64,000 bases of DNA from Prunus persica (Eukaryota > Streptophyta > Magnoliopsida > Rosales > Rosaceae), in assembly GCF_000346465.2 (NCBI RefSeq), contig NC_034011.1, forward strand, positions 26,161,941-26,225,940. Reading direction: 5' to 3'. Within the stretch, counting starts at the first letter, position 1. The number at the start of each line of letters is the position of its first letter. The translations under genes were made by a program, and so were the position numbers. Below are positions 13,851-25,973 of this stretch, piece by piece. The notes under the pieces were generated by a model. That model worked only from the letters and a program-made list of their open reading frames with translations. It did not search any database and was not told where the DNA came from.

Positions 13851-15999
13851 ATGGCCATGGTGTCCTGGAACCTGGGCGTGGGTCCACACCCAAAGGTACA
13901 CAGAGAGATAGATACACACCAATTCATGGATTTTATTTTTCTATTTATTTATGTAATATTAGCTAATCTCCATTTTCTGTTCCCATTACCTTTTTTTTTT
14001 TTTTTTTTTTTTTTTTTTCTAGCTACTTCAAGTCTCTTGCAGAAAGAAAGAGAGGAACAGAGATAACATTCACCCTTACAAAGTAATCGAAATAACGCCT
14101 CCGCCCAAGAACCTTGGCATTCGATGCTTTCCCTCCGTAAGTCCCTACATCTTTTACCCATTTCTCTATTTGTGCTCATCAATTGCTCATTAACATTCAT
14201 AATCCACTTGTAAATATCATTATTTTGGGTTTAAGCCTACCCAAATTGTGCTTCTCACTGTTGCTGGCTTCCCAAATTGATATTACGATATGCCGAATTT
14301 TATTCTACCAATTGTTTTTTAGGTTTTTGTTTAAGGGATTGCATAGCTGGATAAGGAAAAATAAAAATAAAAACTATTAAATTGAGAGGCTCAAGTGTTT
14401 CCCTTTCTTAGACAGATTGGGATATGTGCAGCCTTGTGGCAAAGAAATCCCACTAATAATTTTAGGAATGTCTGTTTAGCGGGGATTAGGCATGTGCTGC
14501 TTTGGAACTGACTGAACTATTTTGCTCTTGGTTATTGTGTTATTGTATTATATTCGAGTTCTGATCCATGATGTTTGAGATAAGTTTGTATGGTATGTTA
14601 TTATGAGCTGTTTAAACTCAATTATTGGGATGACTAAGTATCAATGATGTGGATTAGGATGTGACAGATATACTAATTAACTTTAGAAGGAAGTTTTTAG
14701 AGTGTAAAAATCTGGAGATTATAATAAGAATGCTACGAATTGCCTAGCAGGCAGCTGGTTGATCGATGTCTTGAAACTTGAGAGTGTTGTTAACTGGATA
14801 CATTTTGCTTAGGGGTGGCATCATCACATATTCCCATGGATTGGTGTAGGCAAAACTTCTGGGGAAGTCACAAACTGAATCCCTTTTTAGGTTTCGGAGG
14901 AGACTGAACCCCAATACATCCCACTTTTGCTATCTTTTGTCTGATAAGCATCACTGTGCCTGAGAAAAAAAAGGCAAAACCATACTAAAGGCAATGAGAC
15001 GCATTTTAATGTGTATTGACAGATAAGCAATACATTTCAAACACTCAGAAAAATAATGTTTGAAGGACATATCTGACATCTTCACATTGTAAGGTGCTCC
15101 AAGGAGAAAATGCCGCAACTCTGCTGGATTCAGGTCTCCATCTCATATCCTTTTGACTTGCCATCAACTAGCTGCCTCTGAATAAACTGAAAGAAACAGG
15201 ATCATGTTTCTGTTGGGATATATGACCTTGGCTTGGGTCATCTCAAAGAAGAAGATGGTAAACTAAATAAACAAAGCTTGACATGTAGGGTTAGGATGAA
15301 GAGATTTTGAGGAAATTATTGTTGGCAAATTATGTTATAGTTTGTAGGAAATTATTTGACCTTAGCTTGGATCATCTCGTATATCTAAGGTCTTTGCATC
15401 ATTTTAGTTTCTTAAATGTCTAGGCGCTATTTTATATTATTCGTAGATTTGTACTGGCATGACAGATGATTCAGATATGGGATCAAATGTTGGATCTTTT
15501 TATTTTGGCTAGCAAATGATCACACCCCCTATGAAACTTGAACTTCTAACACTTCCCTCAAACTTTATGTACACCCAAACTGATTGTTTATGTCTGTCAT
15601 GTTGTCAGTATTACTCTGTAGGTTCATTTATGGGAATTAATAGTCCTGGTATGATTAGTGGAATTATGTGTGTCATGTTGTATATGTTACTCTGTTTGTT
15701 CATTCATGGGGATCAAGTAGGCCCTATCGCTATATGATTAGTGTAATTTACTGCTGGGGTATCTATTTTTCTTTTCTTTTCCTTGTGTATGTATTCTTAT
15801 TGAACCTTCCATGCTGCAGAACCTACAATGTGGGGAGAGTGTGACAATAGAAGGCCAAACTTACACAATCTCAGCTGTAACTCATAGGTACCAGCTTCGG
15901 AAGGGGAAGTACGAACCGAGTGAGAAGAGGCTTGATGTTTTGTCCTCGGCGAGATATATCTTAAATTTGTACTTGGAAAATTTACTAGAACAATCTTGA
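13851..15999 (+). CDS. Short conserved plant protein of unknown function (At5g40500-type)
   Basis: Three exons join in frame, 13851-13895, 14023-14136 and 15820-15999, giving 112 residues. The start is the ATG in GAATGGCCATGGTG. The protein opens with a short non-basic stretch (MAMVSWNLGVG), then a basic segment with KKERNRDN, then YKVIEITPPPKNLGIRC, and a C-terminal exon with GESVTIEGQTYTIS and YLENLLEQS. The regular spacing of charged and hydrophobic residues, and clean splice junctions that keep one frame, support a real gene even though it is short. I recognise the sequence type as a small protein conserved among land plants but know no function. Its place between the HLP1-like and sucrase/ferredoxin-like genes matches the Arabidopsis order as I recall it. 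Intron 1 ends in an unusually long poly-T tract; intron 2 is about 1.7 kb. Confidence 0.82.
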
Positions 16000-17650
16000 C
16001 ATTTTCTTTTATGTTATTATTTCCACTCAATCACTTGACACACAATCTCAAAATAAAATGAAGAGAATGTGGTGTTCTGTAGTTTCCTTATCACATCTCT
16101 TGCCAACTTGCTAGTTTGTCCATGTACAGTGAAGGAGAAAAAGAAAAAGAAAAGCAGAGGGCCTATATTATTATTGCAATGGAGATAGATGCAATGATTG
16201 TTTGTTTCCAGGATTGTTCAGTGCTTCTAGTTTGTATAACCATAAGTTTTCCTTCAACTTTTTTATCTTTTTTCTGGAGGAAATGGAGAAAGTCTAGCCT
16301 GGGGAGGCACAGCACAGCAACACCGAAAATGATTGGTCAAAAGCAAGAACTTGGTTTAGGTGATTGGTGGCAGTGGTCCCCACTAGTGTGGACGTTGTCT
16401 GAACTCCCTCTAATGATTACACGTGTCCGTTGGCACCACTAGAGTTTAAGGTGCAACAACTCACAGCATCCGTCATGTTCGGGAGCCATTTATAACCGTC
16501 CGATGCTGATAGGAATCAAATTTTGAGGACTAGAAGGAAGTGGGTTTCTGGGTCCCAGCATGTTACGTGTATGTGGTCACCATCATGAAAGACTACTCAA
16601 CTACCGTATTTGCCCTCCTTTTGTGCTTACCGTCTGCACTACATACACCAGACTCAGCGCCGGACCCACCAAAGCCCCCATGTGCAAGAATAGTGGGACC
16701 GAGCGGCGTGGCATTCTGGACCCACATGTCCGAAGTTCGTAACATGGAATTGATAACGGGCGCCCTGTCTGAAAAGACGAGTTTGCCCTCCATTTGCTTC
16801 ACCGCAGGCGTACCGTAGTTTCATGCGCCGGGCATGACAGCCGTCCACGTGCTTCTGGCGATGTTCACGTGTGCGCATGTGACCCCGCCCTCCTGCTTCC
16901 CGCGAAAGAAGTTAATGAAATTGGTGCGCGGTTTACTTAAGCCCCATGTGATTACGACTAATATAATTTCATTATCATCGAAAAATTAACACGTAAATTA
17001 ACGTCGAAAGAAAATTAAAAGTCCTCGATGCACTACCTGAAAAATATTTTGGTTGTGTTGATGAGATTGTCCAATTACATTCTACATGTAATTTGAGTTG
17101 CATCACAGCAGGTGGTGATATAAAAATCCATTAATTTAAAAATTGACGAATCTTTTAGCTCTTTAGATTAGATTCCATTGATAAAAAAAACACATTATAT
17201 TAGAGTTTTAAGAAAATTAAAAAATATATAATATTTCAGGAGAAAGAATGCTTGATGCTTGAAAATGCGATATTGTTGAAGAATATTCAAAGCTTACCTT
17301 TGTTTTTACTGGTTTGGTCGTGAGACTACCACTTGATATTATGGTGTTTTCTCTAGAAGATCAAATCCTCAGAGTTTAAAAAATCACAACCATAATGTTC
17401 ATGCATTTAAAACCTGAATTCGTATTTAGGTGTAACGGATTGGTTTACTGTCTTTATTAACTACTCTAATTCACGTTTACCAACAAAGAACGATTTAATT
17501 TTCTAATAAGAGAATATAAGCCTATTTTTATATTCAGATTAAAAAAAATTACTGAGGGTTTATTTGAGAAATAAAAAGGGGGACCCAAAAATCAGAAAGG
17601 GAGGTGCCCCATAAGCTATGATAAACAGTCTCCTAGTAGTACCCAATCAA
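16000..17650. other. Intergenic region with a GC-rich block
   Basis: After the 3' end of the small gene lies a GC-richer block (about 16290-16920) with several ACGTG-containing motifs and repeated CCCAC/CCATGT words. From 16920 to 17650 the DNA is AT-rich and looks like promoter or spacer for the kinase gene. Several overlapping open frames at 16540-16880 occupy both strands and none looks protein-like. No gene is supported. Confidence 0.5.
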
Positions 17651-18825
17651 AAGTGATTTTTACAAAAACAAGAACAAGAAAAGCAGAGGAAGAAGAGAGC
17701 GCATTTCTTTATTTCTTTCTTATAATTTTTTTTTCCTCTTCTTTCTTAGAGAACAGAGAGAACCATCCAAAGACAAAGACGGCTTTTAATCTCTGCTTTG
17801 CTTGTGAAGTTGGCTTCGTTTTCTGTATAATCCCATCTCCCATCCACACCACGACGAAAACCCAACAGAGAAACTACAACTTTTTCCCTCCCCATATAAA
17901 AATCATAAATTTATTACTATTTTTCCTTGGGTCCTTGTTGTTTCAACCTCTTGCTTTCTTGTTTCGATCGGATCTGAAGCTCTTCAGTGAAACTCAAAAG
18001 ATACAGAGCAGACCCTCAAAGTTATTTCACTTTCTTTGTGAGGAGTTTGGGTCTCTCTCTGTCATTGTACCCACCAGCCATGCAAGATTGCTTGCTCTCC
18101 TCTGCTTTCTCTCCCCTCTGATCAGGTATTCTTAAGCTTTCTTTGCTTCTTTGGTGCTTTTCTTTGAGGTTCTTTTGAGTTGTCGTTCTGTCTGGGTGCG
18201 GAGAAACTGTAGGGAAAGAAAAAAAAAAAAAAAAAAAAAGGTCAGGTTTGGTTTGGTTTGCAAAGAATCAAAATTAGAACTTGGGTTTGGTGTTTATCTG
18301 TATTGGGCTCCAATCAGTGGAGAATTTGGCTTTCTTGGCTCCCAAATGAAGAGAAATTTGTGTTGAAAGTTTTGTCAAATAATCAGTTTTTTTTTCTTTA
18401 TCGTCGAACATTTCTGTGCCACCAAAAAGGGCGTTTGGATTATTGAGAAACTTGTTAAAGAAATGTAATTTTTTTCCCTTTTCGTGGTGCCATTGATTAT
18501 TCCATAAGTCGTTGGCTTCTGGCATTCATTAGATTGTGATTTAAGGCTCGCATCTTGAATTTCGGTTCAGCTGTAGATAATATCTTGTTTTCTCCTCATG
18601 GGATTTTCTTTAATTGTATATTGTCTGTGCAGATTTTGTGAATTATGTTGCATTATGTATTCAAAATTGTCCTAAAACGCAGTTTCTTCCCCTACTCTTT
18701 TGTTACTTTATTTTGATTCTAGGAAGACATTTCAGTTGAAGATTCTGTAATTAATGCATTTAGTAGAGAGATTACATTGGAAATTGCATCTCTTATAATC
18801 TTAGTGTCCAGTTGGAATTTGCAGT
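17650..18825 (+). other. Probable 5' leader and 5'-UTR intron of the AGC kinase gene
   Basis: A pyrimidine-rich leader ends at a good donor (ATCAG/gtatt, intron from 18126). An acceptor (TTTGCAG) ends at 18824, 16 bases before the start codon. Both boundaries and the pyrimidine-rich leader are typical of a plant 5'-UTR intron. The transcription start is not determined. A poly-A run lies at about 18220-18239. Confidence 0.6.
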
Positions 18826-18840
18826 GGCAGTGTGAAAGCT

Positions 18841-21501
18841 ATGGAGTCACTGGCTGATGGGGTTGATTCTTTATCAAAGACTTGTCATTCTGCACCAGAT
18901 GTAGGCAACAACCCTCCTTCCACAACTGGTACTCCTCGTCCTTCGCAGCCTCCATCTCCAAAACAATCTAGAAGTGAAGGGGTTTTGTCCCCATCCTGTG
19001 TGACTGCTCATACTTATGGCTTGAAGACAGTTGGCTATCCAAATGGTTCTGTAATTAATCAAAAGAATCCCAACAAGACAGCTAACCGTACCACGCAGCA
19101 GGAAGAGTTTCTCAATATTGGAAAACATTACAACAGTTCAAACGGAGGAAAACTTGAACATGGAGGCCCAAATTATGTTCTTCACAAACCACCCGAAACT
19201 TCTTATCTGAACAAGGTTTCTGTACTAGAAGCAAAATCAAGCATGAAGAATCCTGTTGACGGTAGTGATTCGAGTACATTTCTGGAATCTAGAAATCATG
19301 TTTCAGGTCCATGTAAAGGAGTTTCTGGGCAGAAAAATAGCCACTTAATTTCTCAGCCAGCAGCAACCTTTTGTGCAAGCCCTCAGAACAGTTTGTATTC
19401 TGCCTCTCTATATTGTGAAGCCAAACAGAGTTTCACCAACACAGAAGTCAGCGAATGTACAAGCAGCATTGAGAAGTCTGGTGAAAGTGGTGAAGTTACT
19501 AATTCCTGTGAGCTTATTGAGAGCAGCAAGAACAGCATCTATAGAGGCAGTACTGGCAGTGATGTTAGCGACGAGAGCAGCACCAGTAGTTTGAGTAATT
19601 CCATGTACAAGCCCCACAAGGCAAATGATACAAGATGGGAAGCAATGCAAGCTGTCCGATCTCATGATGGGATGCTGGGTATTAATCATTTCAAGTTGTT
19701 GAGAAGACTGGGATGTGGAGATATAGGCAGTGTTTATTTATCTGAACTGGCCGGCACTAAAACTTATTTTGCCATGAAGGTTATGGATAAAGCAGCACTG
19801 GCAAGTAGGAAAAAGCTTCTTAGGGCTCAGACAGAAAGAGAGATACTGCAATCTCTGGATCATCCTTTTCTGCCCACATTGTATACACACTTTGAGACAG
19901 ATAAGTTCTCTTGCTTGGTGATGGAGTTTTGCCCTGGGGGTGATCTGCATGCACTCAGGCAAAAACAACCTGGGAAGCATTTTCCAGAGCATGCTGCCAG
20001 GTTAGATATTGCTTTCGACTTCTACTTTCAGTTTACTCTTTGGTCTAATCACTACATATAGTGAACCACCTAATTACTTTATTTCGTCTGAGTAAGAAAG
20101 AAAATTAAGGAGCAAACAGATATTATTGATTAAACAGTTAGCCATAGCCAAGGAAAACATTTGGTGGTAAAAACTAGGTAAACTTGAACCCATGTTTACA
20201 ATATTTTGCAAACTATCAACTATTGTATGCTTCGCCATTTCAAAACATACTTCTATGTGGCTCCCAGCTGTAACTTGTGAGACATTTCTTTCGGTGTCGT
20301 TTAGGTTATTAATGGAATTTTGTGGTTTCAGTAATGGTTAAGGTTGTCTTTGTAAGAGTTATGGTCTGTATGTCTGGATGTAGAACTCTCCCTCCCTCCT
20401 CCCTCCCTCCTCCCTCCCTCACTGAGTCATGTTCAATTTACGCCACACACATATACAGTTTGGTTTAGGTTACAAGAGGAATCATATTTCAATAATAGCC
20501 TTTAGAGAAAAGAGAGAAGCAGAACTAGAGACCCTTTAAAGAAAGAGAGGAGCAAAACTATAAAAAGGACATCGAGTTTACACTTGTTTATTTGCCAAAT
20601 TGCCAGAGATGAGAACATGCTATTAAGAATAATTATAGCTCCTTAATCTCCCGTTTGTTTTTCCAGGTTTTATGTGGCTGAAGTTCTCCTTGCTTTGGAG
20701 TATTTGCATATGCTCGGGATCATTTACAGAGACCTCAAACCAGAGAATGTTTTGGTGAGGGAAGATGGACATATAATGCTTTCAGATTTTGACCTTTCTT
20801 TAAGATGTGCTGTTTCGCCCACCCTTGTAAGATTTTCAAACTCAAGCTTGGAGACAAAGAAATCTGCATACTGCGTTCAGCCTGCATGCATTGAACCAGC
20901 TTGTGTAATGCAACCAGATTGCATTACACCGACATGTTTTGCTCCTCGCTTTTTATCAGGCAAGCCCAAGAAGGATAAAAAGAGCAAAGTGAAGAATGAT
21001 ATACACAATCAAGTGAGCCCTCTCCCTGAGCTCATTGCAGAACCCACGAGTGCTAGATCGATGTCTTTTGTGGGAACACACGAGTACTTGGCGCCTGAAA
21101 TTATTAAAGGTGAAGGCCATGGCAGTGCTGTGGATTGGTGGACATTCGGGATCTTTCTCTATGAACTTTTGTATGGAAAAACTCCATTCAAGGGGACAGG
21201 GAACCGGGCTACTTTGTTTAATGTGGTTGGGCAGCCTTTAAGATTTCCAGAGTCACCTTCTGTCAGCTTTGCAGCAAGGGACCTGATCAGAGGTTTACTT
21301 GTGAAAGAGCCACAGCATCGTCTTGCGTATAGGCGAGGGGCTACAGAAGTTAAACAGCATCCATTTTTTCAAAGTGTGAATTGGGCACTAATTCGCTGTA
21401 CAACTCCACCCCAGGTGCCAAAGCACTACATATTGGAAAGTCCTGATGCGCCAAAGCCACCAATAAACGGGAAGGTGCCGGGTGTTGACTTGAAGCCTTC
21501 T

Positions 21502-21531
<30 letters not shown>
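18841..21531 (+). CDS. D6PK-like AGC VIIIa serine/threonine protein kinase
   Basis: Two exons (18841-20000 and 20667-21531) join within an Arg codon to give 674 residues. A serine-rich, disordered N-terminus of about 280 residues precedes the kinase domain ([17 protein letters not shown], then YFAMKVMDK with the ATP lysine). The second exon carries the catalytic loop ([10 protein letters not shown]) and [10 protein letters not shown], where DFD replaces DFG as in plant AGC VIII kinases. It also has the cysteine-rich insert ([12 protein letters not shown]) before the activation segment ending [16 protein letters not shown]. The C-terminus ends NYLEIDFF, a hydrophobic tail of the PIF type. These features match the D6PK/PVPK group, which phosphorylates PIN auxin exporters at the plasma membrane. 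The exact subfamily member is not decided. The ATG at 18841 is the first in frame after the 5'-UTR intron acceptor. Confidence 0.93.
20388..20421. repeat. (CTCC)n-type microsatellite in kinase intron
   Basis: A run of CCTCC/CTCCCTCC units lies in the 666-bp intron between the two coding exons. It is a simple repeat. Confidence 0.8.
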
Positions 21532-21533
<2 letters not shown>

Positions 21534-22990
21534 CTTAGCCTTGTTTTCCTTGGATGAACAAAGTCTCCACAGATTCATGTGGGCGCTGCAGTGGTTCCTT
21601 TCCATTGCAAGGAATACAATTTGGTAGTTCCTTTGATAGGAACGTGTAACTGCACCATTGTGATAGCAGCATTGAGAAAATGCAAATGCATTGAAAATGA
21701 GGAATGAAATTGCTGATATTTCTTTTTCTGCAAGCGTACTTTGATGTTTATGAATGCTTACTTCCTTTTTTTCCTTCTTTATAAAAAAATAAAAAAAATA
21801 AACCATTTATGTAGGACCGTACCGTCTGCCTTTCGGCCTATATACTGATCGGAACAGGTTGGCCTAGCCTGACCCGAAGATATGTTTTTCCATTAGGTTT
21901 GAAGACCAACAGAAACACCATGAAGATGTAATTATAAATTTCCATATTTTTTTAAAGTCGCACCTCCTTACACTTCTTATTTAAACATTAGGGTACGTAA
22001 CACCCAATCAATTGTGTGATGTGACAAATTAAACCAGTATTAGAAGTTCGTCCAAGTTGGGCTCTGAGGTATGATTGACTTTAATCCATTATTAATATAT
22101 AGCAGTAACGAAATAACCGTCTATTTCAAGACAGAATGTGAAGGCCCAATTGTAGGTGGCCACTTCACCAATTTAATCAAAAGATTTCTCAGATTTTACA
22201 ATTTTGACCTCAGTCCCTATCTAAAGAATGAATCTGCAGGCTCCAGGGGAATCTCAGATTTAGTTTAGATGAGCGCGCTTGTACCCCAGATTCCAGGTAC
22301 AGAAAGTGAACTGAGAGTGAGTGGTCCTCTTCTTTAGGTAGGGACCCTCCATCGTTGCGTGCAAGAAATATCTTTTTGCTCCCTCCCTCCAATATTCATT
22401 CAAAATGGGATTATGATAATCTAATCCCAAGTAAAAATCAAAATCACTTGCTACTAGAAAAACACATTCCTTCATTTTCTTTTGTCGAAATCATTATTCA
22501 TTCAAATGGGATTATGATAATTTAATCTCAAAGTTTTTATTCCGTTGCCAAATTTTAGGCTAAAATCACTTTTAATCCTAAGCACACGAACCCTTCAACC
22601 TCCATTACCTGCTAATTAGTAATTAATAATTAAGTTGTGACATATTTACTTATTATGAATGGACGACGTTGTGATAATAGAAACTTAAATTAGAGAATAA
22701 AAACCTTAAATTAGTCTATTTTTATATTTAATTACAGATTTTAATGTGTAATAAACACAAAAAAAAAAGCAGGAATTGAATTATAATAAGTAATCGTGCT
22801 GAGAATTGTTTAGTAAGGAATTCTCAGCTGACATTTTCTATACTAATTTAGTGGTAATTGCAGTTGCCGCGCGTTTCTACCACGCTCACTCTGCGCTGTT
22901 ATACGGTACCCACTCTTTCTTGCCCAACAATATCACACCCTATCCCCCGTCTACCCATCCATCCATCTCCCTTTCCGATCTTCAAAAACC
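21532..22990. other. Intergenic region between the kinase and the sucrase/ferredoxin-like gene
   Basis: Kinase 3' UTR to about 21800, then AT-rich spacer. The motif TTCATTCAAA(A)TGGGATTATGATAAT occurs twice (about 22397 and 22499), suggesting a small old duplication. No gene is seen. Confidence 0.55.
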
Positions 22991-23097
22991 CATCGTATGC
23001 CGTATGCGCATTGCGCACCCATACCCATACCGACACCACCGTCCCCTAAGCAGCCTCATCATATTAATAGTGACCCAACGCAACTTCTCTCTCATTT

Positions 23098-23134
23098 CCA
23101 TCTCAACTTCAACTTCAACTTCAACTTCAACTTC
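23098..23134. repeat. (TTCAAC)n hexanucleotide repeat just upstream of, or inside, the sucrase/ferredoxin-like reading frame
   Basis: About five near-perfect TTCAAC units lie between an upstream in-frame ATG (23004) and the ATG at 23199. If translated they give a Ser-Thr dipeptide run. Confidence 0.85.
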
Positions 23135-23198
23135 TTCAACCTCCACTAGACGACCCCTTCTACTGCTCCCTCCTCCTCGCTCTCTGCGAACCCTAACA

Positions 23199-25210
23199 AT
23201 GGCCTCCGATGACCTCTCCACCTTGCCCGCCGAAGATGAGAAGTACGGCTTCCAGAGATCAGAGATGTACGAGACCAAGCTCGCCGGTACCGTTGACGCC
23301 TACGACCGCCACGTCTTCCTCTGCTACAAGACCCCTGAGGCCTGGCCCTCTCGCGTCGAGGGCTCCGAGTCCGATCCGCTACCTAAGTTCTTCGCCTCTG
23401 CTCTCAAAGCTCGCAAGAACGACATCGCTGTTAAGGTCCGCGTGAAGCTCGAATGCTACTTCTGCGTTTCTAATTACGTTTTCATGCTATTTTTTTATGT
23501 CTTGGAGCTAATGAGTTGACTCGGTTACTTTGTTTCTTCCTTCTGATAGACGAAGCTGACAGTATGTGAAGGACGCGAAGGAACTGAGTTTTCAGATGGC
23601 GATGTGTTGATTTTCCCAGAAATGATCAAATACAGGTAAATTCACCTTAATTAGCTGAGCTTATGGGGTTAATTTGGTCGGAACTTACTAGACTTAAATT
23701 ATTAGCCAGGAGTGGTGTTTAGATTTTCAAATTTTGCTTAGCTTGACATCAAGATTGCGCTGAATTCTAGCTAGGGATAGGTCTTATGATTTTGAGATTC
23801 CACTTTCTGAAGTCTCAAGTTGAGCTAGTCTAGTGTGTTTTGGACCTTCAAATTCTCCGTGTTCACTCTGAGATTATGCTGATTTTCTTGGCAATTGATT
23901 TGATGCGAGGTATGGCCATATTTAGTGTTTTAGTTCTGTTTTGACTTCCCTTGCTGACTAAGGGATTCTGATAAATTCAATGAACTATTTAGATATGTGC
24001 AAACTTCTGAATTTTGTTCTACAAATTGCATTATGTGGTTCAGTCTATGACTCTGTCCTTTTATAGAATTAAAGAGTGTTAGGTTATTATTTACTGTAAA
24101 CAAAAACTCCCTCCTCCTCGCTTTCTTGGCAATTGATATTATTTACTGTAAATTTCTCATGCGACTCTGAGGTTGTTTTTGTTTCTTGATCAAAGGGGAT
24201 TGAAAGAGTCAGATGTGGATAGCTTCGTTGATGATGTCCTTGTGAATAATAAACCATGGGCATCTGGAGTGCATGAGGCGTTGACCGGCTCCCATGTATT
24301 TGTATGTGCACATGGTAGTCGAGATCGAAGATGTGGTGTTTGTGGACCTGTTCTCATTGATAAGTTCAGAGAGGAGGCTGAATTGCGAGGACTTACAAAT
24401 CAAGTGTTCGTTAGTCCTTGCTCTCACATTGGAGGCCACAAGTATGCTGGGAACTTGATTATCTACAGCCCAGGTTCAGATGGAATCCTAACAGGCCACT
24501 GGTAATATCCCGATCATAGCAATTTAAACTTGACAATAATAAAATTGTGTTTTGAATATGAGCTATTATTAATTGCAGGTATGGCTACGTCACACCTGAT
24601 GATGTGCCAGAATTGCTTGATCAGCATATTGGAAAGGGAGAGATCATAGAACGACTTTGGAGGTTTGTGTTTTTTTGGTTTCGCCTATTGTCTTCCAATC
24701 CTACCTGTAGTTCATGTCCACCACAAGCCTCTCAATTATTGATGCGTCTCTTCTTGCTTACTTGCTACTGATGAGACTTTGAATTTAATATTATAAAAGA
24801 TGAACATGAAATTCAATTTCATTCCTAACAGGGGCCAAATGGGAGTATCTTCTGAAGAAGGTGAAAAAATTAATGACCAGAAGCTCCCAAATGGAGAAGA
24901 TAATAAGAAAAGCGAGGAGAAGCCCCAAGAAAATGGCAATCAGATTCAGAATAATGAGAACTTCTCAGGCTGTTGCCAGGGTGCTAATGGATTTACATGC
25001 TGCAAAGATGTAAGTTTGGAGCAGAACAGTGGAAGCGAGGAAAAGAAACTGAAAGAAACCACAGAAGCATGTGGCAAGAAGGATGCCTTGGGCAGGCTGT
25101 CAAGTTTGATCGGAAAATGGGAGCAAAGTGATGTTCTTGCAGCTGCAGCCGTGGTTGGAGCAGTGGCAACAGTGGCTGTGGCCTACAGCCTTTATAGAAG
25201 GTCAGGCTGA
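23199..25210 (+). CDS. Sucrase/ferredoxin-like family protein (thioredoxin-fold 2Fe-2S type) with C-terminal membrane anchor
   Basis: Five exons (23199-23435, 23550-23635, 24196-24501, 24579-24662 and 24832-25210) join in one frame to 363 residues from the MASDDLST start. The core has HVFVCAHGSRDRRCGVCGP and SPCSHIGGHKYAGN. The CxxC and CxHxxGHKYAGN residues are the signature of the Suc_Fer-like family (PF06999), a thioredoxin-fold group related to yeast Aim32 and 2Fe-2S ferredoxins. A lysine- and glutamate-rich linker follows. Near the C-terminus a hydrophobic alanine- and valine-rich segment (LAAAAVVGAVATVAVAYSLY) ends RRSG, suggesting a tail-anchored membrane protein. The biochemical role is not established for the plant family. 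The same frame stays open upstream, and an ATG at 23004 would add 65 residues without any acidic residue; the true start is therefore uncertain. Confidence 0.9.
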
Positions 25211-25973
25211 AACATATACTAATCCATGCTGGTTTTTCCATGGATGTAGAGACGCTGATTTCTTTTTTTTATTTATAGAAAGATGCTATAACATCAAAAT
25301 AATAATCCTTCAAACCATACGCTTATATGAAAGGAGAATGGTAGGTATATGTTCATTTTAGGAGGGTGGGATGAATGCCCGAAGCTAAGGCCATAGTTAA
25401 AAATATTTTGTCACAAAACTGAAATTTGTTGTTTTGTTGAATGGTTTTTTCTTGATGGTGGGTTTTGCTATGAGGCTGCTTGCGTAATGTTGATGTGGTG
25501 TTTTTCTATGTTTCCTTCGTCACATTCCCTGTTTTCTTTTTTCTTTATTTTGGGTATATATTTATGTGACCTTTTTTCAATTGGGAAGAATGGGATACTT
25601 TGCAGTTTGCAGCAGTTCTGACCTTCCTCCCGAATCTTTTTTTATTTAATGCTAAAATTAATATTAAATCTCCACTGGAAAGAAATCTAAACCTTGACGT
25701 TTATGAAGTTTGAGAGAAACAGAGAACGGCATTGTTGCCCTTGTCGTTTATTCAATAAACGAGATGAACGACTATGTTCTTAACATCTTAAGCTGTAGAA
25801 AAGGTCAGAGTTAAAGATCCAATCACATATTAAATTGTCATAAGAGGTTCCGAAAGCCAATTCTATTTACGAAGAGAGGGCACCATTTTCACAATGATGC
25901 AATGAGTAAGTCTACCTACAGCCTACAGGACCAAAACTCGTATAATTTGATAATCATAAATAGTTGGTCGAGA
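25211..25973. other. Convergent 3' region between the sucrase/ferredoxin-like and ARM-repeat genes
   Basis: The two genes converge here, so this holds both 3' UTRs. It is T-rich on the left half. No further coding sequence is supported. Confidence 0.6.

Noticed and set aside
16540..16878. Four overlapping short frames on both strands in a GC-richer spacer
   Set aside because: The higher GC content lowers stop frequency, so frames open by chance on both strands. None has a plausible start context or a domain.
17653..18135. 160-residue frame ahead of the D6PK-like kinase
   Set aside because: It lies in the pyrimidine-rich 5' leader, which is followed by a 5'-UTR intron. It is rich in Phe, Ser and Leu from T/C-rich DNA and resembles no protein family.
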